Assembly (NCBI GenBank): GCA_903872075.1
Contig: CAIQJF010000043.1
Span: 27,375-91,374, forward strand
Reading direction: 5' to 3'
Source of the DNA: an uncultured Caulobacteraceae bacterium
GTDB taxonomy: Bacteria; Pseudomonadota; Alphaproteobacteria; Caulobacterales; Caulobacteraceae
DNA: 64,000 bases
Of the stretch, positions 25,927-34,785 are shown piece after piece. Both the position numbers and the translations under genes were made by a program. Position 1 is the first letter of the stretch. Each line of letters begins with the position of its first letter. The notes beneath the pieces were generated by a model that was given only the letters and a program-made list of their open reading frames with translations, was not told where the DNA came from and did not search any database.

Positions 25927-26562
25927 TTGCCGCGACCAAAGGGCGCCCGCGATGCGGGCTACGAAACCAGGCGCAGTGAACTACTTCGCGGTATGGCGGC
26001 GCATATGATGCGGCGGGAAACGCCGCGACCCAGCCTCCGGGAACTTGCGGCGTCGGCTGGCGTCAGCGTGCCGACCCTTCGGCATTACTTCGGCGCGCGG
26101 CCGCAGGTCGTGGACGCGATTTTTGAGGATTGCCTTCTGACCGGCCGCCCGGGGCTCGACGCGCAGCGCGAGTCCGAGAAGCCGTTCGCGGAATCGATCG
26201 TGGACTATGTCCAGGCCCTCGTGCGCGCCCTGGAGACCCAGCGCGAGGTTCGTCTTGGCGACCTGTTCGCCGTCGGGCTCGGCGAAGGACTGCTCGATCC
26301 CGCCATGGGCCCCTCGGCCCTGCGACACATCATCGACCCGACGGTGGAAACGCTCGAGATTCGCCTGCGCGGACACATCGCGCGCGGCGAAATGATCGAC
26401 ACCGACGCCCGCGCAGCCGCGCTGATGTTGATTTCTCCGTTGCTGCTTGGGGTCCTGCATCAGCGTCAGATGGGCGGAGCCAGTTGTACGCCGCTTGACC
26501 TCACCGCGGTGTCGGAGACGATCACGGCCGCGTTTGTGCGCGCCTTTCAGGCTCCCGCCTAA
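25927..26562 (+). CDS. TetR/AcrR family transcriptional regulator
   Basis: 211 residues if the TTG at 25927 is used, giving the typical start PRPKGARDAGYETRRSELL, with AAAGGA about 10 bases upstream; a second TTG at 25876 is in frame. The helix-turn-helix is SLRELAASAGVSVPTLRHYF at about 38-57. The C-terminal ligand-binding half is helical (SIVDYVQALVRALETQREVR, and MIDTDARAAALMLISPLLLG). The likely operator was not identified. It lies 144 bp upstream of folE on the same strand, but nothing in the sequence proves that it regulates folE. Confidence 0.85.
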   Translation: MPRPKGARDAGYETRRSELLRGMAAHMMRRETPRPSLRELAASAGVSVPTLRHYFGARPQVVDAIFEDCLLTGRPGLDAQRESEKPFAESIVDYVQALVRALETQREVRLGDLFAVGLGEGLLDPAMGPSALRHIIDPTVETLEIRLRGHIARGEMIDTDARAAALMLISPLLLGVLHQRQMGGASCTPLDLTAVSETITAAFVRAFQAPA

Positions 26563-26706
26563 GCCGCCCGCCACCGCGGTTCCGCCGAACGCGACACCCA
26601 CCGTGAGAATTCGCGCCTTGTGACGGCGCTCAGGCGTTATATATACGATGTGAGATAGTTAATCAGGACCCCGGACGTTCGTCGTCGGGCGGGCGCAGGA
26701 GGGCCG

Positions 26707-27336
26707 ATGTCCAATATCAAAACACTGCCAGGTCGGCCGATCACGCCGCACGCGCCATCCTCGCCGCGGCGGCCAAGCCGGGAAGAGGCGGAGGCCGCGG
26801 TGCGGACCCTGATCTCCTGGGCCGGCGATGACCCCACCCGCGAAGGCCTTCTCGATACGCCGGCCCGGGTGGCGAAGTCCTACAGTGAACTTTTCGCCGG
26901 ATACGACGAGGACCCGCGCCAATTCCTGGCCCGGACCTTTGAGGAGGTCGGCGGCTACGACGACATGATCGTCCTGACGGGAATCCGGATTGTCAGCGTC
27001 TGCGAGCACCACATGCTGCCGGTGATCGGAACGGCCCATGTCGGCTATCTGCCGCGCAATCGCGTCGTTGGAATCTCCAAACTGGCCCGCGTGGTCCAGG
27101 GCTTCGCCCGGCGCCTGCAGATTCAGGAAAAGCTGACCGCGGAAATTGCAGAGGCGATTCAGGAGGTTCTGAATCCCCACGGCGTCGGGGTCGTCATCCG
27201 CGCCGAGCATAGCTGCATGACACTCAGAGGGGTCAACACGCCCGGATCCAGCCTTTCAACCAGCCGCTTGCTGGGCGTGATCCGCGACGACCCGCGCAGC
27301 CGCGACGAGTTTCTGCGCACCGCCCAACAGGGCTGA
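26707..27336 (+). CDS. folE: GTP cyclohydrolase I
   Basis: 209 residues; catalyses GTP to 7,8-dihydroneopterin triphosphate, the first step of folate (and often queuosine) synthesis. Zinc and catalytic motifs are present: [20 protein letters not shown] and [11 protein letters not shown] (third ligand Cys), plus [20 protein letters not shown]. The N-terminal 30 residues ([20 protein letters not shown]) are polar and variable as usual. It converges with clpB across a strong terminator. The upstream gap contains an AT-rich stretch TTATATATACGATGTGAGAT that could be a promoter -10 region. Confidence 0.96.
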   Translation: MSNIKTLPGRPITPHAPSSPRRPSREEAEAAVRTLISWAGDDPTREGLLDTPARVAKSYSELFAGYDEDPRQFLARTFEEVGGYDDMIVLTGIRIVSVCEHHMLPVIGTAHVGYLPRNRVVGISKLARVVQGFARRLQIQEKLTAEIAEAIQEVLNPHGVGVVIRAEHSCMTLRGVNTPGSSLSTSRLLGVIRDDPRSRDEFLRTAQQG

Positions 27337-27340
27337 TGGC

Positions 27341-27375
27341 CAGGGCTCCGGGCCTGCGCCCGGAGCCCTGCTTTT
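27341..27375. terminator. Strong bidirectional terminator between folE and clpB
   Basis: Perfect 13-bp inverted repeat CAGGGCTCCGGGC / GCCCGGAGCCCTG (27341-27353 and 27358-27370) with a 4-base loop, followed on the plus strand by CTTTTC. It lies 4 bp past the folE stop and immediately before the clpB stop, and is the best intrinsic terminator in the window. Confidence 0.85.
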
Positions 27376-29957
27376 CAGTGGACAGCGGCGCGACCGATCT
27401 CGAGGCCCTTCTCGTCGGCGCTGACCTGTATCACCGACCCGTCGATCAACTGACCGGCCAGGAGTTTCTTGGCGATCGGATCGACAAGCTCCTTCTGGAT
27501 GACCCGTTTGAGCGGGCGCGCGCCGTACACAGGATCGTAGCCGCGATCGCCCAGCCAATGCAGGGCGGCGGTGTCGAGATCGAGCGTCATCCGCCGGCTG
27601 TCGAGCAGCTTTTCCACGCGCTTCAGTTGGATCCGGACGATTGAGTCCATCTGGTCGCGGCCGAGGCGCTTGAACAGAATGATCTCGTCAATCCGGTTCA
27701 GGAACTCCGGTCGGAAGTGACGGCGGACAACGTCCATGACCATCGGCCGTACGGCCTCGGTCTCGTCACCCTCGCCCTGCCCTGCCAGGAACTCCGAGCC
27801 GAGGTTCGAGGTCATGATGATCAAGGTGTTGCGGAAATCGACGGTACGGCCTTGCCCGTCGGTCAGACGCCCGTCGTCGAGCACCTGCAGCAGCACGTTG
27901 AACACATCCGGATGAGCCTTCTCGACCTCGTCGAACAAGACCACCTGGTAGGGCCGGCGGCGAACGGCTTCCGTCAGAGCGCCGCCCTCATCATAGCCGA
28001 CGTAGCCCGGAGGCGCGCCGATCATCCGGCTGACGGAGTGCTTCTCCATGTACTCGCTCATATCGAGGCGGGTGATCGCCGCCTCGTCATCGAACAGGAA
28101 TTCGGCGAGAGCCTTGGTGAGTTCGGTCTTGCCAACACCGGTGGGACCCAGAAACAGGAAAGAGCCGATCGGCTTGCCGGCGTCCTGTAGCCCGGCCCGC
28201 GCCCGGCGCACCGCGTCGGAGACCGCTTCAAGGGCCTCCTCCTGGCCGACCACCCGGCCGCGCAGGGAGTCTTCCATGCGCAGCAATTTCTCGCGTTCGC
28301 CTTCCAGCATCTTTTCCACCGGTACGCCTGTCCAGCGTGACACGACCCCGGCGATCTGTTCGGCGTCGACCACTTCGGGCGTCAGGGCGTCCTTGTCCGC
28401 CTCGGCATCCTCTTCAGCGAGCCTGCGCTCCAGACTCGGGATTTCGCCGTAGGCGATCTCGGACGCCCGCTGCAGATCGCCCCGGCGCTGGGCGGCGGCC
28501 AGTTCGGCGCGAAGCCGCTCCAGCGCTTCGCGCGCCTGCGCCGCTTGTCCGACCTTTTCCTTTTCCGAGCGCCAACGGGCGGTCATCTCGGTCGACCGGC
28601 CTTCAAGGTCGTCCAACTCCTCCTCAAGCTTCTCAAGCCGCAGCTTCGAGGCGGAGTCGGTTTCCTTGGTGAGCGCTTCGCGTTCAATCTTCAGCTGGAT
28701 CACACGACGATCGATCTCATCGAGTTCCTCCGGCTTCGAGTCCACGGCCATTCGCACCCGGCTGGCCGCCTCGTCGATCAGGTCAATCGCCTTGTCCGGC
28801 AAAAACCGGTCGGCGATGTAGCGGTTGGAGAGGGTCGCCGCGGCGACGATCGCGGCGTCTGAGATCCGGACCCCGTGGTGGGTTTCGTAACGCTCCTTCA
28901 GGCCGCGGAGGATCGAGACCGTGTCCTCGACGGTGGGCTCGCCCACGAACACGGGCTGGAATCGGCGGGCCAGGGCCGCGTCCTTCTCCACGTGTTTACG
29001 ATACTCATCGAGCGTCGTGGCGCCGACACAATGCAGTTCGCCACGCGCCAGAGCGGGCTTTAGCAGGTTGGAGGCGTCCATGGCCCCGTCCGACTTCCCT
29101 GCCCCGACGAGGGTGTGCATCTCGTCGATGAACAGGATGATGGAGCCCTCTGCGGCGGTAACCTCGTTGAGAACCGCCTTCAGTCGCTCCTCGAACTCAC
29201 CCCGATATTTCGCGCCGGCGATCAGGGAGCCCATGTCGAGCGACAACAGCTTCTTGTCCTTCAGGCTTTCCGGAACGTCGCCATTGATGATGCGGATCGC
29301 CAGGCCCTCGACAATGGCGGTCTTGCCGACCCCGGGTTCGCCGATCAGAACCGGATTGTTCTTCGTCCGGCGCGCCAGGACCTGGATGGTGCGGCGAATT
29401 TCCTCGTCCCGGCCGATGACCGGGTCCAGTTTCTGGTCTCGCGCCGCTTGGGTGAGGTCGCGGGCGTAGCGCTTGAGCGCGTCATAGCCCTCTTCCGCCG
29501 AGGCGCTGTCCGCGGTACGGCCCTTGCGCAGGTTCTTGGCGGCGTCTTCGAGAGCGCCGACCTTGGCGCCGGCGGCGTTCAGCGCCTTGGCCGCGTCGCC
29601 GCCTTCGCTGGCCACGGCGATCAGCAGACGCTCGGTGGTGACGAAAGCATCCGACGCAGCCTTGGCGTCGGCCTCGGCTTTGGCGAAGACACTGGCCAGT
29701 TCTGGCTTCATGAACAGCTGGCCGCTGCCGCCTTCCACCTTGGCGATCTTGCCCAGCAGAGTTTCGACTGCCTGATCCGCGGCGTCCGGCCGGCCCCCGG
29801 CCGCCTGGATCAGCGCCCGGGCCTGCCCGTCCTTTTCTTCCAGCAGCACCTTCAACAGGTGCTCAGGACCAAGTTGCTGGTGGCGGCGCGCCAGCGCCAG
29901 GGATTGCGCCGACTGGATCGCCTGCTTGGCGCGGTCGGAGTAGAGATCGATGTTCAT
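27375..29957 (-). CDS. clpB: ATP-dependent disaggregase ClpB
   Basis: 860 residues from the ATG at 29957 (start [19 protein letters not shown] upstream). ClpB with DnaK rescues aggregated proteins after heat shock. The N domain (1-145), the first AAA+ (Walker A GEPGVGKT about 200), the long M-domain coiled coil (about 400-520, rich in Leu, Glu and Arg) and the second AAA+ ([18 protein letters not shown], then [13 protein letters not shown]) are in normal order and length. The extended frame has ten more residues that lack conservation. A 20-bp palindrome lies 33 bp upstream of the start and could be an operator. Confidence 0.97.
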   Translation of the reverse strand: MNIDLYSDRAKQAIQSAQSLALARRHQQLGPEHLLKVLLEEKDGQARALIQAAGGRPDAADQAVETLLGKIAKVEGGSGQLFMKPELASVFAKAEADAKAASDAFVTTERLLIAVASEGGDAAKALNAAGAKVGALEDAAKNLRKGRTADSASAEEGYDALKRYARDLTQAARDQKLDPVIGRDEEIRRTIQVLARRTKNNPVLIGEPGVGKTAIVEGLAIRIINGDVPESLKDKKLLSLDMGSLIAGAKYRGEFEERLKAVLNEVTAAEGSIILFIDEMHTLVGAGKSDGAMDASNLLKPALARGELHCVGATTLDEYRKHVEKDAALARRFQPVFVGEPTVEDTVSILRGLKERYETHHGVRISDAAIVAAATLSNRYIADRFLPDKAIDLIDEAASRVRMAVDSKPEELDEIDRRVIQLKIEREALTKETDSASKLRLEKLEEELDDLEGRSTEMTARWRSEKEKVGQAAQAREALERLRAELAAAQRRGDLQRASEIAYGEIPSLERRLAEEDAEADKDALTPEVVDAEQIAGVVSRWTGVPVEKMLEGEREKLLRMEDSLRGRVVGQEEALEAVSDAVRRARAGLQDAGKPIGSFLFLGPTGVGKTELTKALAEFLFDDEAAITRLDMSEYMEKHSVSRMIGAPPGYVGYDEGGALTEAVRRRPYQVVLFDEVEKAHPDVFNVLLQVLDDGRLTDGQGRTVDFRNTLIIMTSNLGSEFLAGQGEGDETEAVRPMVMDVVRRHFRPEFLNRIDEIILFKRLGRDQMDSIVRIQLKRVEKLLDSRRMTLDLDTAALHWLGDRGYDPVYGARPLKRVIQKELVDPIAKKLLAGQLIDGSVIQVSADEKGLEIGRAAVH

Positions 29958-29990
29958 GTGACCCTCGGAGAAGCTACTGAAGCGCATGTA

Positions 29991-30010
29991 GTGTTGCGGG
30001 AATGCAACAC
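29991..30010 (-). promoter_or_regulatory. Palindrome upstream of clpB
   Basis: GTGTTGC-N6-GCAACAC is a perfect 7-bp inverted repeat 33 bp before the clpB ATG. It is not the CIRCE element and not an obvious sigma-32 promoter. It could be an operator or a hairpin in the 5' leader. Confidence 0.5.
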
Positions 30011-30358
30011 AACCCCCCTTCCCCCGACAACGCCCGCTCTGTCAGCCACCGTTCAGGACGGACCAGTTAGGGTCGCTATCGCGCCGAGGTCACCTCAGGG
30101 CATGTCCCTATGGGGCCCGGAATGGAGGGTTGACGCCACGGCCGCGCGCCGCCGAATTCCCGGAGCGCGTCGCCAAGCGAGTCACAATTGAAGCCGGCTC
30201 AAGCCTGGCCTGCCGGCTCTCAGCGTAGATCGCACCGGTTAACGATCAAGGGCGACGGGCCGGCGACGCGCATGGTCACAGCGCCGGACGCCGTTGCGCC
30301 GACGCGCGCCGCAGATTGGCCGTCGCGGATGAAGCCACGAATCTCAGTCGCGCAGGAA
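30011..30358. other. Non-coding stretch between clpB and DUF4167 genes
   Basis: About 350 bases without a gene I can support. It holds the clpB promoter side, a C-run (AACCCCCCTTCCCCC) and GGTTAACG at about 30237. A short minus-strand frame (30220-30441) reads through the stop of DUF4167 and looks like chance. I see no RNA gene. Confidence 0.5.
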
Positions 30359-30379
30359 CCCGCCTGAGACTCAGGCGGG
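30359..30379 (-). terminator. Terminator hairpin after DUF4167 gene
   Basis: Perfect 9-bp inverted repeat CCCGCCTGA / TCAGGCGGG with a 3-base loop, 9 bp past the DUF4167 stop read on the minus strand. Only two T residues follow the stem. Confidence 0.65.
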
Positions 30380-30388
30380 CTGGAAGAC

Positions 30389-31369
30389 TCAGCCCTCGTC
30401 GACGACCGGTGCTTCGTCGGCCGTGAATGTGGCCGGCGCACGACGGCGGCGGGGACGGCGGGGCTCCTCGGCGCCTTCGGCGCGAGCCTCGGAAGGCCGA
30501 ACCTGCAGGAAAGCCGGCGCGTGGCTGAACTCTCCGTCGTCGGCGCGGAGCACGGGCCCGTCGTTGGGCAGGCCGTTGGTTGCCGTCAGCGGCGTCGCCT
30601 CAGGTTCGATCACACCGAGCGGATCGCGCTCGGCCCGTTCCGGCCGCTCGGCGCGGACCGGTCGATCATCACGATTGAACCGCGGCCGGTCTTCCCGGTT
30701 CTGACGCGGCGCGCGCTCATCCCGCGGGCGCTCTTCCCTCGGACGCTCGTCCCGGGGACGATCATCGCGCACGCGCTCTGTTTGCTGGCGATCCGATTGA
30801 TACCGGTCGGCCTGCGGCCGATCAGACTGTTGGCGATCCGACTGCTGGCGATCGGATTGATAGCGATCGGCTCGCGGTTGGTCATCGCGCGCCCGCGGAT
30901 CGTTCGGACGGTAGTCGTCACGGCGTCCTTCGAAGCGAGGCTGACGGTCACCGCCGCTCTCGGCTTCCATGGGCTGAGCCTCGGTTTCCTGTTCACCCTC
31001 GCCGCCCTCGCCGCCGCTCTCGTCCTCAAAGTCGATGTCATAACCGGACACGAACTGATCGCGGCCGATGATTTCCGACAGGGGCCGCAAGGGCTGCATG
31101 GCGCGCATCAGGCGGAAGTAGTGCTCGGCATGCTGGAGGTAATTTTCAGCCAGCACCCGGTCGCCGGCGGTCTGGGCGTCGCGGGCGAGCTGCTGGTACT
31201 TTTCGTAAACGTGCTGCGCGGCGCCGCGGACCTTCACGCCCTCGGGGCCGTTGGAATCGAAGGCGCGGTTGGTGTTGTGCTGTGGCTTGCCGCCACCCCC
31301 GCCGCCGCCGCCGCCACCGCCGCTGCGGTTTCGGCTGCGCTGCCGCTTCATTCCCTTGAAATCTCTCAT
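30389..31369 (-). CDS. DUF4167 family protein with long disordered Arg/Asp/Gln tail
   Basis: 326 residues. The N-terminus has a basic patch (MRDFKGMKRQRSRNRS) and an 11-Gly run, followed by the DUF4167 helical domain at about 35-105 (VKVRGAAQHVYEKYQQLARD, then AENYLQHAEHYFRLM). From about 110 onwards the protein is low complexity, acidic, then a run of DR, SDRQQ and DERPRE type repeats, and ends ATFTADEAPVVDEG. DUF4167 proteins are restricted to alphaproteobacteria and have no assigned function. The RG/DR-rich tail and basic start suggest nucleic-acid contact, which is inference. It follows prmC on the same strand. Confidence 0.88.
   Translation of the reverse strand: MRDFKGMKRQRSRNRSGGGGGGGGGGGKPQHNTNRAFDSNGPEGVKVRGAAQHVYEKYQQLARDAQTAGDRVLAENYLQHAEHYFRLMRAMQPLRPLSEIIGRDQFVSGYDIDFEDESGGEGGEGEQETEAQPMEAESGGDRQPRFEGRRDDYRPNDPRARDDQPRADRYQSDRQQSDRQQSDRPQADRYQSDRQQTERVRDDRPRDERPREERPRDERAPRQNREDRPRFNRDDRPVRAERPERAERDPLGVIEPEATPLTATNGLPNDGPVLRADDGEFSHAPAFLQVRPSEARAEGAEEPRRPRRRRAPATFTADEAPVVDEG
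30620..30886 (-). repeat. Coding repeat tract in the DUF4167 gene
   Basis: The region encodes residues about 162-250, built of degenerate units such as DRYQSDRQQ, SDRQQ, SDRPQA, RDERPREE and RPERAERD. The underlying DNA shows related 15-base units (GATCGGACTG-type cores seen on the plus strand). Slippage-prone, so length probably differs between strains. Confidence 0.7.
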
Positions 31370-31626
31370 GCGTTCGACCTGTTGACCGCGCTCGGGGCGC
31401 CGTGATCGCCTGACGTCAAGATGGCTTGCCGTCTCGTGGCTCGGGACCCGCCGCCCGTGGATAATCCTAAAACCTCTGGTTCAGTCTCCGCCTCGGGACC
31501 TTGGGCGACCCGCCGTAGCGGACCTCCCGGGCCGTGCTCCCGGCGGGGCCATGCGTTGGTCCCGATCGGACCTTTACGCCAACCCCAGGCTCCGGCGAAT
31601 TCAAAGGAGACGCATGCGCTTTAGCG

Positions 31627-32496
31627 TCAGTCGGAGGTTTGTCCAAGAGTTTTCTTGAGACCGGTGACCACCCGGTCCCGGTCTCCAAGATCTCGGACAA
31701 CGCGAACGTCGGTGGTTCCCGCCTGTTGGAACAGCGCCAGAACCGACGGGCCCTGATCGTGGCCGATCTCCACGGCGAAACGTCCCCCCGGCTTGAGCAC
31801 ACGCGGGATCTCCACGGCTAGCCGCCGATAGGCGTCGAGACCGTCCACGCCGCCATCCAGCGCCAACCGCGGCTCGAAATCCCTGACCTCGGGATCGAGG
31901 CCCACGATCTCGTCGCCACGAATGTAGGGAGGATTGGACACCACAAGGTCGAAGCTCTCGCTCTCAAGTCCCGCCGTCCAGTCTCCCCTGAGAAGCACCA
32001 TCCGGCCCGCCAGTCCGAGATTGGCGGCGTTCTCCCGCGCCACGGCGAGCGCGGCCTCGGACACGTCAACGCCAAGCCCAACCGCCGCCGGCCGCTCGGT
32101 CAGAATCGCCAGCAGGATCGCGCCCGATCCGACGCCGAGATCGAGCACCCGCCGACGCTGGCCTTCCGGCCAATCGGGCAGGACCACATCCAGAATGGTC
32201 TCGGTTTCCGGCCGCGGCGTGAGAACGTCCGGCGTCACCCGCACCAGGATTTTCCAGAAGCCCTTGACCCCCAGGATGTGGCTGATCGGCTCACGGCGCT
32301 CGCGGCGCCGGACGAGAGCTTCCAATTCGTCGACCTGGACATCGCTGAGAGGGCGGTGCGGGTCGCTGATGATGTCCGTGCGCGTTGCGCCTGCGGCGGC
32401 CTCCAGCAGCAGCCGCGCGTCGATCACCGGACTGTCGATTCCCACAGCCTCAAGACGCCGCCGCGCCGCGGTCCAGGCAGACACGAGGGTCTTCAT
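31627..32496 (-). CDS. prmC: Release-factor glutamine methyltransferase PrmC (HemK)
   Basis: 289 residues from the ATG at 32496. PrmC methylates the glutamine of the GGQ motif in release factors RF1 and RF2. The N-terminal helical domain contains ARLLLEAAAGATRTDII; the Rossmann SAM site is VLDLGVGSGAILLAIL; the catalytic NPPY is in DLVVSNPPYIRGDEI, and CVPRPETE-like context (VLTPRPETETILDVVL) precedes it. It is 20 bp downstream of ispG and probably in its operon. The open frame also extends 333 bases into ispG, which is an artefact. Confidence 0.95.
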   Translation of the reverse strand: MKTLVSAWTAARRRLEAVGIDSPVIDARLLLEAAAGATRTDIISDPHRPLSDVQVDELEALVRRRERREPISHILGVKGFWKILVRVTPDVLTPRPETETILDVVLPDWPEGQRRRVLDLGVGSGAILLAILTERPAAVGLGVDVSEAALAVARENAANLGLAGRMVLLRGDWTAGLESESFDLVVSNPPYIRGDEIVGLDPEVRDFEPRLALDGGVDGLDAYRRLAVEIPRVLKPGGRFAVEIGHDQGPSVLALFQQAGTTDVRVVRDLGDRDRVVTGLKKTLGQTSD

Positions 32497-32516
32497 GGGG
32501 CGGACTCCCGCGGCCG

Positions 32517-33668
32517 CTATTCGGCCGCCGCGAGTTCTCCGGACTTGGCCCTCTCGGCCGCGTCGATCTCGGCCGCCCGGGCCTGAACGAGCGATACGAT
32601 ATGCTCGACCATGCCCTCGTTGCCCTGCTTGTGGTCGGGCTTGCCCGCAACATAGACCATGCCAGCGCCCTTGCCGCCGCCGGTGAAACCGACGTCGGTC
32701 ATCAGCGCTTCGCCCGGACCGTTCACAACACAGCCGATGATCGACAGGCTCATGGGGGTGGAGATGTGCTTCAGCCGCTCCTCGAGCTGGTTCACGGTCT
32801 CGATGACATTGAAACCCTGACGGGCACATGAGGGACAGGCAATGATGTTCACGCCGCGATGGCGGAGCCCCAGCGACTTGAGGATATCGAAGCCGACCTT
32901 GATTTCCTCGACAGGATCGGCCGCCAGCGACACGCGAATGGTGTCGCCTATGCCGGCCCAGAGCAGATTGCCCATGCCGATGGAGGATTTGATGGTGCCC
33001 GAGCGAAGGGCCCCGGCTTCAGTGATGCCAAGATGCAGCGGGCAGTCGATCGCCTCGGACAGCATCTGATAGGCCGCGACGGTCATGAACACGTCCGAGG
33101 CCTTCACGCTGATCTTGAATTCGTGAAAATCATGGTCCTGGAGGATACGGGCGTGGCTGAGGGCGCTGTCGACCATCGCCTGCGGACAGGGCTCGCCGTA
33201 CTTTTCCAGAAGTTCCCGCTCAAGGGATCCGGCGTTCACACCGATGCGCATGGAGCAGCCATGGTCGCGGGCCGCCTGAATGACGTCCCGGACACGCGCC
33301 GCCGATCCGATGTTGCCGGGATTGATCCGCAGGCACGCGGCGCCAGCCTTGGCCGCCTCGATCCCACGCTTGTAGTGAAAATGGATGTCCGCGACCAAGG
33401 GCACCTTCGACTCACGGGCGATGGTCTTGAACGCCGCGGTGGCGTCCTCGTCCGGGCAGGACACCCGAACGATGTCGGCGCCGGCTTCCTCGAGCTGCCG
33501 AATCTGTTCGATCGTCGCCTTGGCGTCGCCCGTGATCGTGTTGGTCATCGACTGCACGGTAATCGGCGCATCACCACCGACGGGGACGGATCCCACATGG
33601 ATTTGACGCGACTTGCGGCGGTCGATGGCCCGCCAGGGGCGAACGTGAGTGTGATCTTGTGTGTTCAT
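32517..33668 (-). CDS. ispG: (E)-4-hydroxy-3-methylbut-2-enyl-diphosphate synthase (IspG/GcpE)
   Basis: 383 residues from the ATG at 33668 ([20 protein letters not shown]). IspG makes HMBPP from MEcPP in the non-mevalonate isoprenoid pathway, using a [4Fe-4S] cluster. Cluster cysteines are in [13 protein letters not shown] and [13 protein letters not shown]; the barrel starts [20 protein letters not shown]. The rodZ-like gene ends 56 bp upstream and prmC follows 20 bp downstream; the three genes probably share a transcript. The frame continues upstream to 34223 without homology. Confidence 0.97.
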   Translation of the reverse strand: MNTQDHTHVRPWRAIDRRKSRQIHVGSVPVGGDAPITVQSMTNTITGDAKATIEQIRQLEEAGADIVRVSCPDEDATAAFKTIARESKVPLVADIHFHYKRGIEAAKAGAACLRINPGNIGSAARVRDVIQAARDHGCSMRIGVNAGSLERELLEKYGEPCPQAMVDSALSHARILQDHDFHEFKISVKASDVFMTVAAYQMLSEAIDCPLHLGITEAGALRSGTIKSSIGMGNLLWAGIGDTIRVSLAADPVEEIKVGFDILKSLGLRHRGVNIIACPSCARQGFNVIETVNQLEERLKHISTPMSLSIIGCVVNGPGEALMTDVGFTGGGKGAGMVYVAGKPDHKQGNEGMVEHIVSLVQARAAEIDAAERAKSGELAAAE

Positions 33669-33724
33669 GACATCTTCAGAATAGGGCCGATGGCCCGAAA
33701 GCCCAAGTCCGAGGGTCGGAAAAT

Positions 33725-34660
33725 CTAGGGTTGGATGAGATTGTTCAGCGGAACCTGGGCCTGAGGCATGACTCCCTTCGCCAGACCGCCGACGTAGACA
33801 TCGACCGCGCGCGGATCGTCCGCCTCGACCGTCAGCCCGGCCGGATCGCCGGCCCGCCAGGACTCGCCGGGGGCAAGGACCCGGGCGAATCGGACGCCGC
33901 CGCCGGGGCCGCGCACGATGAGGGATGTGGACCGGCGGGCCTGAAGAATCACGCCGCCTCCCGAGGCTGGCGCGCCATACACCTGGCCCGCCGCCACGAA
34001 GCGTGCGCCAGCGGTCCGCGCCTCTTCCGCACCGGCGCCCTCGACGGGCGGCGAAGCGAGCCCCGGCGTTTGGTAGACCGGCGGGGTGGTGGCTTCGGGC
34101 GGGGTCGGCAGGGGCGCTCCGATCTGTGACGGCCCCGCGGCCGGAACGGCCCGGGCGATTGCCCGAAGAGGCGACATGGCCGGCGCCGCGGCGCGAAGCT
34201 CGGCGCGGCGGGCGACGTTCCACACCACCACCGCAGCAGCCACGACCGCGCCAACGATCAACAGCCAGCGAATGCTGCGGAACGCATCGTGACTGACGCC
34301 GCCGGGCGGCCGGAGCTTGGCGTCGACCTTGGGGGCTTCCCGATGGAAGCGGGCCACCACGGCTTCCGACTCGAGACCCAGCGCCTGGGCGTAGGCGCGC
34401 ACATAGCCCACCACGAAAGGCCGTGCCGGCAGGGCCTCGAAATCGAAGTCCTCGATGGCCGCGATGTAAGCAGCCCTCACACGGGTGAACTGAGCGATAT
34501 CGTCTTCGGCGAGACCGAGACCTTCTCGCGCCAACCGCAGAGCCGCGCCGACATGGCCTGTCGTGTCCAGAACGATCTTGACGGGGCGCAAAGCGGCGAT
34601 CTGATCGGCAGCGCGATCAGCGGTTCGCCCGGCCTCGATTTCGCTCGCGTCCAACGCCAT
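33725..34660 (-). CDS. RodZ-like helix-turn-helix membrane protein (DUF4115)
   Basis: 311 residues from the ATG at 34660 (GAGGA about 13 bases upstream); a TTG at 34687 is in frame. Residues about 30-110 form a RodZ-type HTH ([20 protein letters not shown] then [19 protein letters not shown]), and a single membrane segment follows at about 135-155 ([19 protein letters not shown]). A Pro/Ala-rich periplasmic linker leads to a DUF4115 domain (FVAAGQVYG..., [16 protein letters not shown], [13 protein letters not shown]). RodZ links MreB to the cell-wall machinery, so this protein is probably a cell-shape factor. Its position upstream of ispG is common in alphaproteobacteria. Confidence 0.82.
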   Translation of the reverse strand: MALDASEIEAGRTADRAADQIAALRPVKIVLDTTGHVGAALRLAREGLGLAEDDIAQFTRVRAAYIAAIEDFDFEALPARPFVVGYVRAYAQALGLESEAVVARFHREAPKVDAKLRPPGGVSHDAFRSIRWLLIVGAVVAAAVVVWNVARRAELRAAAPAMSPLRAIARAVPAAGPSQIGAPLPTPPEATTPPVYQTPGLASPPVEGAGAEEARTAGARFVAAGQVYGAPASGGGVILQARRSTSLIVRGPGGGVRFARVLAPGESWRAGDPAGLTVEADDPRAVDVYVGGLAKGVMPQAQVPLNNLIQP

Positions 34661-34785
34661 GCCCGGCCCGATTCCTCGCAACGCCAACCGCGTGTCCGCG
34701 ACGCCAATACCCTGCTGTGACGGGCCTTTGGATGGCGGAAAAAGCCCGACCGTCGATAGCAGTCTACCGTCGTATTTTCAACGGC

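Noticed and set aside
26638..26668. TTATATATACGATGTGAGATAG before folE as a PadR-like operator
   Set aside because: Only partly similar to the palindrome at 21479-21505 and not symmetric. Better read as an AT-rich promoter element.
30220..30388. Minus-strand frame reading GSCATEIRGFIRDGQS and on after DUF4167
   Set aside because: Its only starts lie inside DUF4167 and it crosses the terminator hairpin. No RBS, no recognised family.
31627..32829. Upstream-extended prmC of 400 codons
   Set aside because: The first 111 codons lie over ispG in another frame. The HemK N-terminus begins at the ATG at 32496.
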